5,540 bases of DNA from an uncultured Collinsella sp. (lineage in GTDB: Bacteria; Actinomycetota; Coriobacteriia; Coriobacteriales; Coriobacteriaceae): NCBI GenBank assembly GCA_900552295.1, contig URZB01000118.1:1-5540 (forward strand). The letters run 5' to 3'. Shown one piece after another: positions 1-4,070 of this stretch; within the stretch, counting starts at the first letter, position 1, and every line of letters begins with the position of its first letter. The position numbers and the translations under genes are program-made. Under the pieces are notes generated by a model, which had not been told where the DNA came from, did not search any database, and saw only the letters and a program-made list of their open reading frames with translations.

Positions 1-385
1 CGCCATGGAGCTGCTGTCCATTTTTGACATGGAGCACCTGGCAAATGAACAGGCCGGATCGCTGCCTTACGGCGCTCAGCGTCGTCTGGAGATCGTCCGC
101 GCGCTTGCCACCAACCCCAAGCTGCTGTTGCTCGACGAACCTGCCGCCGGCATGAACCCGTCCGAGACCGCAGAGCTCATGGCGAACATCGTCAAGATTC
201 GCGATACCTTCGGCATCGCCATCATGCTTATCGAGCATGATATGTCGCTCGTTATGAACATCTGCGAGGGCATCTGCGTGCTTAACTTTGGCAAGGTCAT
301 CGCCAAGGGCACGGCAGAGGAAATCCAGAACAACGACGCCGTTATCGAGGCGTATCTGGGTAAGCAGGATAAGGGGGAGAACTAA
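1..385 (+). CDS. livG: Branched-chain amino-acid ABC transporter ATPase LivG, C-terminal half (5' truncated by window)
   Basis: This is one of the two cytoplasmic ATPases that power a HAAT-family importer for leucine, isoleucine and valine or related amino acids. The frame is open from the left edge (first full codon at base 2) and stops with TAA at 383-385, so about 127 residues remain. LivG proteins are near 255 residues, so roughly half is visible. Walker A and the Q-loop lie outside the window. Visible motifs in order are the LivG-type signature LPYGAQRR (bases 62-85, which replaces the usual LSGGQ), Walker B LLLLDEP with catalytic Glu at 137-139, the family's AAGMNP D-loop region, and the H-loop IEHD with its His at 236-238. 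The end, NNDAVIEAYLG, is the typical LivG tail. The TAA abuts the ATG of livF, so the two are in one operon and probably translationally coupled. Family assignment is secure; the exact substrate is not readable from the ATPase. Confidence 0.95.
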   Translation, partial: AMELLSIFDMEHLANEQAGSLPYGAQRRLEIVRALATNPKLLLLDEPAAGMNPSETAELMANIVKIRDTFGIAIMLIEHDMSLVMNICEGICVLNFGKVIAKGTAEEIQNNDAVIEAYLGKQDKGEN

Positions 386-1099
386 ATGGCAGAGCCGATG
401 CTTTCCGTCTACAACATCAACGTCTGGTACGGCGCCATCCACGCCATCAAGGACATCTCCTTTAACGTTAACGAGGGCGAGATCGTGGCCTTGATTGGTG
501 CCAACGGTGCCGGCAAGTCCACAACGCTCAAGACCGTCTCGGGCTTGCTGCGCTCCAAGACCGGTTCCATCAAGTTTATGGGCGAGGACATTACTCATAC
601 GCCCGCTGATAAGCTGGTTGGTAAGGGCCTGGCTCAGGTTCCCGAGGGTCGTCGCGCCTTTTTGCAGATGACGGTCGAGGAGAACCTGGAGATGGGTGCC
701 TATACGCAGCCCAAGTCCACGGTGGCTCCGGGCCTGGAGCGCGTCTACGAGCAGTTCCCGCGCCTGAAGGAACGTCGTCGCCAGGTCGCCGGCACCCTTT
801 CAGGCGGCGAGCAGCAGATGCTCGTTATGGGGCGCGCCCTTATGAGTAACCCCAAGCTGCTCATGCTCGACGAACCTTCCATGGGTCTGGCACCGATTCT
901 GATCGAACAGATCTTCCAGATTGTCGAGGACCTGCACAAGGCCGGCACCACGGTGCTTCTGGTCGAGCAAAACGCGCAGATGGCGCTTTCCATCGCCACG
1001 CGCGGTTACGTGCTCGAGACCGGCAAGATCACCATGACCGGCACCGGTCAAGAGCTGCTGCACGACGATAACGTCCGCAAGGCCTATCTGGGCGGTTAA
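386..1099 (+). CDS. livF: Branched-chain amino-acid ABC transporter ATPase LivF
   Basis: Second ATPase of the same importer, 237 residues and complete, the normal LivF length. It should pair with LivG under the LivH/LivM permeases on the inner face of the membrane. Motifs in order: A-loop Tyr15, Walker A GANGAGKST (38-46), Q-loop Gln84 in AQVPEGRR, signature LSGGEQQ (138-144), Walker B LLMLDEP (158-164, catalytic Glu163), D-loop SMGLAP. The switch position reads LVEQN, with Gln195 in place of His; this is the usual LivF state and not a defect. The C-terminus KAYLGG is typical. The start is the ATG directly after the livG stop, served by GGGGGAG at 373-379 with a 6-base gap, inside the last livG codons. 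No promoter is seen between the genes. A strong terminator follows 10 bases after the stop, so livF is the last gene of the operon. Confidence 0.96.
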   Translation: MAEPMLSVYNINVWYGAIHAIKDISFNVNEGEIVALIGANGAGKSTTLKTVSGLLRSKTGSIKFMGEDITHTPADKLVGKGLAQVPEGRRAFLQMTVEENLEMGAYTQPKSTVAPGLERVYEQFPRLKERRRQVAGTLSGGEQQMLVMGRALMSNPKLLMLDEPSMGLAPILIEQIFQIVEDLHKAGTTVLLVEQNAQMALSIATRGYVLETGKITMTGTGQELLHDDNVRKAYLGG

Positions 1100-1109
1100 T
1101 CCATTCAAC

Positions 1110-1147
1110 AAAGGGGGCGCTGACCAACCCGGTCAGCGCCCCCTTTT
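1110..1147 (+). terminator. Intrinsic terminator of the liv operon
   Basis: A perfect 16-bp stem pairs 1110-1125 with 1131-1146 around the 5-base loop AACCC. The core GGGGGCGCTGACC pairs with GGTCAGCGCCCCC, followed by TTTT (1144-1147). It starts 10 bases after the livF stop. The structure is read directly from the sequence; its role follows from the position, the high stability and the T-run. Confidence 0.9.
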
Positions 1148-1216
1148 AAGTTGCGGTGAAATAGGGACTAAATGGGGGCGCTAGACGCCAAAACAGTCCC
1201 TATTCCACCGCAACTT
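1148..1216. repeat. 69-bp near-perfect palindrome (possible REP/MITE-like element)
   Basis: Two 22-base arms, 1148-1169 and 1195-1216, are inverted copies with one mismatch (A1159 against C1205). The outer 11 bp are AAGTTGCGGTG against CACCGCAACTT, and the inner 10 bp are AATAGGGACT against AGTCCCTATT. The 25-base centre holds a second small stem, GGCG (1177-1180) with CGCC (1186-1189) and loop CTAGA. The element begins on the base after the terminator's T-run and ends one base before an unused ATG at 1218. It carries no ORF, and no T-run follows either arm, so it does not look like a plain terminator. Size and symmetry resemble dispersed palindromic repeats (REP, MITE or similar), but copy number cannot be judged from one window. 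No clear target-site duplication was seen. Confidence 0.7.
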
Positions 1217-1262
1217 CATGGGGATGTGTGACAATGCCCGTCGGAAAACATCTGTTGTCTTT

Positions 1263-1268
1263 GGGGGT
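1263..1268 (+). promoter_or_regulatory. Ribosome binding site fixing the cutC start
   Basis: GGGGGT lies 6 bases before the ATG at 1275. In-frame ATGs at 1218 and 1224 have no comparable site, and conserved CutC sequence (LYEFCAEN) begins at 1275, so this site decides the start. Confidence 0.65.
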
Positions 1269-1274
1269 CTATCT

Positions 1275-1952
1275 ATGCTGTACGAGTTTTGTGCCGAGAA
1301 CTTTGAGCGGGTGCCGGCAGCTATCGATGTCGGTGCAAAGCGCATCGAGCTGTGCGACAACCTTGCCGTTGGTGGCACCACGCCTTCTGCCGGCGTTATC
1401 AGCGCTACAGTCAGCTATGCTCACGAGCATGACGCGCGAGTGATGTGCATGATTCGCCCGCGTGGCGGTGACTTTCATTACAACCAAGACGAGCTGCGCA
1501 TGATGGAGATGGACCTGGGCCTTGCCGTGAGTGCGGGCGTTGACGGCTTGGTCTTTGGCTGCTGCAAGCCCTGCGCTGGCGGATGGGCGCTCGACGAGCT
1601 TACGTTGGGCGCCCTCGTGATGGCCGCGGGCTGCGCGACCGAGGAATGCAAGCGTGAGCCCATCGACATCACCTTTCACATGGCGTTTGACCAGCTCTCG
1701 CCCGAGGCTCAACTCGATGCCGTCGACACACTCGCCGATTGCGGCGTTACGCGCATCCTGACGCACGGCGGTGCCGCCGGCACGCCGATCGAGGACAACC
1801 TGGAGCATCTGTCGCGTCTTATCGAGTGTGCGGGAGACCGCCTGACCATCCTTCCCGGCGGCGGCATCACTACGGCAAATCGCGACGCGGTCGCGGCGGC
1901 GCTAGGCGTCTCCGAGCTCCATGGCACCAAGATCGTGCCGCTGGAGGTATAA
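1275..1952 (+). CDS. cutC: CutC family TIM-barrel protein (short Gram-positive type)
   Basis: A 225-residue cytoplasmic protein of the CutC family, named for copper homeostasis; the true reaction is not established. In E. coli the copper phenotype has been traced to an sRNA (MicL) made from the 3' part of the gene, so the name should not be read as a function. Landmarks: EFCAEN (4-9), RIELCDNLAVGGTTPS (23-38), IRPRGGDF (60-67), VDGLVFG (89-95), TFHMAFD (133-139), RILTHGG (160-166), ILPGGGIT (192-199), ELHGTKI (214-220). Cys6 and Cys27 match the two cysteines linked to Cu(I) binding in human CUTC. Met after TFH and the early C-terminus are, as I recall, normal for the short streptococcal-type branch. 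Unusual here is a Cys-rich stretch between strands (Cys96, 97, 100, 120, 125), longer than in other CutC proteins I recall. The ATG at 1275 is chosen over 1218 for its ribosome site and homology. It is coupled to the next gene. No convincing promoter was found. Confidence 0.9.
   Translation: MLYEFCAENFERVPAAIDVGAKRIELCDNLAVGGTTPSAGVISATVSYAHEHDARVMCMIRPRGGDFHYNQDELRMMEMDLGLAVSAGVDGLVFGCCKPCAGGWALDELTLGALVMAAGCATEECKREPIDITFHMAFDQLSPEAQLDAVDTLADCGVTRILTHGGAAGTPIEDNLEHLSRLIECAGDRLTILPGGGITTANRDAVAAALGVSELHGTKIVPLEV
1943..1947 (+). promoter_or_regulatory. Ribosome binding site inside the cutC 3' end, for a GTG start
   Basis: GGAGG lies in the last cutC codons, 8 bases before the GTG at 1956. 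It supports the non-ATG start of the next gene and implies that cutC and that gene are translated from one message. Confidence 0.75.
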
Positions 1953-1955
1953 CCC

Positions 1956-2753
1956 GTGGCGCTGGTATTTGACGTTCAGCAGGCGAGCGGTAAGCCCGAC
2001 GATAATCGTCGCCCTGGCACCGCGTGCCCCTTTTGCGACACGGAGGGACTTGCCAACATCATCCAGCGCGATGGTGACTGTATCTGGCTCGAGAATAAGT
2101 TCAAGACCTTGCGGGCCACACGTCAGACCGTATTGATCGAGTCTGCCAATCACGACGCCGACCTGGTGACCTATGAACCGGATGAGCTGCATCATGTGAT
2201 GCGGTTTGCCCTGGGCTGTTGGCAGCAGATGATCGATTCCCAACAGTACTGCAGTGTGCTCATGTACAAGAACAAAGGCCCGCTTTCGGGCGGCAGCCTC
2301 GTCCATCCACACATGCAGATTGTGGGCTTGGAACAGGAGGACGGCTATGCGGCGCTGGCCTCAGCCAACTTTGAAGGCATCAGTGTCTGGCAACAGGGGA
2401 GAATCTCGGTCGACATCTCAACCGAACCGATCATGGGGTTCTTTGAGGTCAACGTTTCAGCCCCGCAGGGAATCGCTGCCAGCGATGACACGAGAGACCA
2501 AGCCGAGGCGGATCTCTTCGCCGATGCGATCCAGGTAGCTCTGCGCTATATCCTGAACGAGCACCACGGTGGTCGCGCAGAGTCGTACAACCTGTTCTTC
2601 TATCACCTGGGCGGTCGGACCATTGCCAAGGCGCTGCCACGTTGGGTGGTTTCGCCCTACTTTGTCGGCTATCGTTTGGCCCAGGTCAATGCTGAGACAA
2701 CGCTCGATATCGATGCTGAGCGCCTGCGTGCGCATCTGGAAACGCTCGTATAG
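1956..2753 (+). CDS. GalT-like nucleotidylyltransferase-family protein (DUF4931-like)
   Basis: A 265-residue cytoplasmic protein of the HIT/GalT superfamily. It starts at GTG with a good ribosome site and only 3 bases after the cutC stop. The N-terminal half tracks galactose-1-phosphate uridylyltransferase: CPFC (24-27), NH at 65-66, NKG (106-108), then GGSLVHPHMQI (112-122). By alignment from memory with E. coli GalT, Cys24, Cys27, His66 and His117 match the zinc ligands, His119 the uridylylated nucleophile and Gln121 its partner. The C-terminal half keeps a trace of the second GalT repeat (YNLFFYHL 211-218; PRWVVSPYFVGYRL 228-241) but is shorter; GalT is near 348 residues. It is best placed with the DUF4931-type proteins. 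A transferase or phosphorylase acting on a nucleotide-sugar or nucleotide is plausible, since the catalytic residues look intact, but the substrate is unknown. Nothing in the context shows galactose metabolism, so galT is not assigned. Confidence 0.82.
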   Translation: MALVFDVQQASGKPDDNRRPGTACPFCDTEGLANIIQRDGDCIWLENKFKTLRATRQTVLIESANHDADLVTYEPDELHHVMRFALGCWQQMIDSQQYCSVLMYKNKGPLSGGSLVHPHMQIVGLEQEDGYAALASANFEGISVWQQGRISVDISTEPIMGFFEVNVSAPQGIAASDDTRDQAEADLFADAIQVALRYILNEHHGGRAESYNLFFYHLGGRTIAKALPRWVVSPYFVGYRLAQVNAETTLDIDAERLRAHLETLV

Positions 2754-2755
2754 CA

Positions 2756-2785
2756 AGACTCACACCCGCGTAATGCGGACAGTCT
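2756..2785. terminator. Weak inverted repeat between convergent genes (possible two-way terminator)
   Basis: AGACT (2756-2760) pairs with AGTCT (2781-2785) outside an inner stem CCGC (2766-2769) with GCGG (2775-2778) and loop GTAAT. The internal loop is uneven and no T-run follows on either strand, so termination is uncertain. It fills the whole 30-base gap between the two convergent stop codons and overlaps the minus-strand stop. Confidence 0.3.
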
Positions 2786-3782
2786 AGCGTGCCATGGCGT
2801 CGCGGCCGGCTTCGACGCGCTTGCGCTGGGCGGCGCGCTCCTCGCCGGTCAGACGCTCAAAGAGATGCCCGATAAGCGAGGCGAGTACCTGCTGAAACAG
2901 CGTTCCGCACATGACGGGAAACACGACTTCGCCCGGAAAGTACTGCGTGGCGATGACGGCGCCCGAAGAGATGTTACGCATGCCGCAGGTAAAGCACATG
3001 GTGGTCGTCTCGCTATATGGCAGATGCAGCGTATGGGCGACCAGAAAACCGACGACAAAGCCACTGATGGCGAAGACCAAAATAAAGAGGGCGACTTCCA
3101 AGCGCACCGCGTTCATGTGCAGCACGTACTCGCTCATGGCGGTGGAGTTGGAGGCGATAACGCCCATCATCATGAATTTGCAGGCGGGCGAGAGCACGGG
3201 GGAGAGTTTTTCGTGCCCCCATCCGCGCGTGAGCTCGTTGATCACGATGCCGAGCACGGCGGGGATGGCGATCATAAAGGCCATGTCTTGCATCATGCTC
3301 GGCACATCGATCGAGACGGTGGCACCCAGCAAGAGCTTAAGCGTGAGCGGAATCGTCACAGGGGAGATAACCGAGGACGTCAGGATGATGGTGAGCGCGA
3401 GCGGGCCGTTGCCGCCGAACATGCTGATCCACATAAAAGCGGTGACGGCCACGGGCACGCTGTACTCGAGCACGATGCCGCAGACAAGGTTGGGGTTGGA
3501 GCCAAAGAACAGCGATCCCATGGCATACGCCGCGATGGGGATGAGCACGGCCGAGACAAATAACGCCAAAATCAGATGCAGGGGACGGCGGAACACCTCA
3601 GCTACCTGGTGGAAAGTGTTGCTGAGCGCGCCCTGAAACGTCATAAAGGCGAAGAGGGCGGGAACAATGGGCTTGAGCACGCCGATCTGCTGGGGAAAGA
3701 GCACGCCGAGCGCCACGCAAATCGGAACGATGATCTGCATATGCCCCGCGAGGAACTTTCCCAGTCCAGCCCATTGCTTCAT
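2784..3782 (-). CDS. BASS family (bile acid:Na+ symporter-like) membrane transporter
   Basis: A 332-residue integral membrane protein, a usual length for bacterial BASS/SBF-domain carriers. No cleavable signal peptide is evident. About nine to ten hydrophobic segments can be read, roughly at 17-33, 36-50, 68-90, 98-121, 126-150, 165-184, 200-215, 228-250, 260-280 and 285-307. A basic, likely cytosolic tail (311-332) follows. The family marker is GMRN (267-270) in the second unwound helix region, with ISSGAVIATQYFPGE after it. In characterised members this place reads E-x-G-x-Q-N and supplies sodium ligands; here it is T265-C-G-M-R269-N. Near Pro110, where NTCP and ASBT carry a Ser-Asn pair of sodium ligands, this protein has Ala115-Phe116. 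Coupling ion and substrate are therefore open, and bile acid should not be assumed. The start ATG has AAGGGAG upstream (3794-3800 on the plus strand) at a rather long 11-base gap. No clear promoter was found. Confidence 0.85.
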   Translation of the reverse strand: MKQWAGLGKFLAGHMQIIVPICVALGVLFPQQIGVLKPIVPALFAFMTFQGALSNTFHQVAEVFRRPLHLILALFVSAVLIPIAAYAMGSLFFGSNPNLVCGIVLEYSVPVAVTAFMWISMFGGNGPLALTIILTSSVISPVTIPLTLKLLLGATVSIDVPSMMQDMAFMIAIPAVLGIVINELTRGWGHEKLSPVLSPACKFMMMGVIASNSTAMSEYVLHMNAVRLEVALFILVFAISGFVVGFLVAHTLHLPYSETTTMCFTCGMRNISSGAVIATQYFPGEVVFPVMCGTLFQQVLASLIGHLFERLTGEERAAQRKRVEAGRDAMAR

Positions 3783-3942
3783 ATGTCCCGTGACTCCCTT
3801 TATCCGCGAACTCGTTTGTATGGATATGCTAGACGCTCGTATGCGTCCGTGCGGCTGAAACGCTCGATTATTTCGAGGCCATTACCGCCATCGTTTGCCG
3901 AAACCGCGGCGCACCGCGGCGTTTTGCGTCCGCGCTGCACGG
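3783..3942. other. Divergent intergenic region between the BASS gene and recJ
   Basis: No gene is supported here. The stretch holds the leader of the minus-strand transporter gene and the upstream part of the recJ promoter. A 5-bp inverted repeat, CTCGA (3863-3867) and TCGAG (3873-3877), lies near the middle and could be an operator half-site pair, but it is short. No good -10/-35 pair was found for the minus strand. Confidence 0.5.
3903..3921. repeat. Tandem GC-rich repeat next to the recJ promoter
   Basis: ACCGCGGCG occurs at 3903-3911 and again at 3913-3921, a 10-bp period equal to about one helix turn. Each copy contains the self-complementary CCGCGG, so the pair can also fold as a 6-bp hairpin with loop CGCA. 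It abuts the likely -35 region. This could be a regulator site; no known operator was recognised. Confidence 0.4.
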
Positions 3943-3948
3943 TATAAT
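3922..3948 (+). promoter_or_regulatory. Likely recJ promoter
   Basis: A full-consensus -10 box TATAAT lies at 3943-3948. The best -35 candidate, TTTTGC at 3922-3927, is weak and only 15 bases away, so the -10 carries the call. Transcription would start near 3955, giving a leader of about 100 bases before the recJ ATG. Confidence 0.65.
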
Positions 3949-3966
3949 AAATCCGTTCAACAGATC

Positions 3967-3984
3967 TGCCTGCCGAAGCGGGCA
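3967..3984 (+). promoter_or_regulatory. Leader hairpin 1 in the recJ 5' UTR
   Basis: TGCCTGCCGAAGCGGGCA folds as a 7-bp stem (one G-U pair) around the loop CGAA. It would sit some 12 bases after the predicted transcription start. Its role is unknown; it could simply stabilise the message. Confidence 0.4.
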
Positions 3985-4004
3985 TACACAGAGGACTCAT
4001 CGCT

Positions 4005-4070
4005 ATGAACCGTGAGAGGTATCGCGGCGACCTGCCCCTATCAGGGGTGGGTGCCTATGTCATCGCTTAA
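4005..4070 (+). CDS. Possible 21-residue leader peptide overlapping recJ
   Basis: This short ORF begins MNRERYRGDLPL and ends at TAA 4068-4070. AGAGGA at 3990-3995 is a fair ribosome site 9 bases before the ATG. The ORF overlaps the first 14 bases of recJ in another frame and passes through the hairpin that covers the recJ ribosome site, so its translation could expose that site. The peptide is not rich in any one amino acid and is not recognised. It may be fortuitous: a 21-codon ORF is weak evidence alone, and its placement is the main argument. Confidence 0.35.
   Translation: MNRERYRGDLPLSGVGAYVIA
4031..4051 (+). promoter_or_regulatory. Hairpin enclosing the recJ ribosome binding site
   Basis: CCCCT (4035-4039) pairs with AGGGG (4043-4047) around a 3-base loop, and the stem extends through two G-U pairs to CC (4031-4032) with GG (4050-4051), 9 bp in all. 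AGGGG is also the only good ribosome site for the recJ ATG, 9 bases ahead of it. Folding would hide the site. The structure is read from the sequence; the regulatory role is inferred. Confidence 0.45.

Noticed and set aside
968..970. Gln instead of His in the LivF switch loop as a possible defect
   Set aside because: LVEQN is the normal form in LivF proteins, including that of E. coli.
1218..1274. Upstream ATG start adding 19 residues to CutC
   Set aside because: There is no ribosome site before it, the extra residues resemble no CutC N-terminus, and conserved sequence begins at 1275 behind GGGGGT.
1671..1691. TFHMAFD instead of TFHRAFD, and the short C-terminus of CutC, as signs of decay
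   Set aside because: Both features are, as I recall, shared with the short Gram-positive CutC branch, so they look ancestral and not degenerate.
1269..1808. 179-codon minus-strand frame opposite cutC
   Set aside because: It mirrors the cutC coding sequence and shows no domain or ribosome site.
2865..3563. Long plus-strand frame opposite the BASS transporter
   Set aside because: Its translation is His/Asp/Gly-rich with no domain, while the minus strand encodes a coherent multi-span membrane protein.
3576..3947. Plus-strand frame across the 5' end of the BASS gene and the intergenic region
   Set aside because: It is antisense to real coding sequence, has no recognisable motif, and its stop falls inside the recJ TATAAT box.
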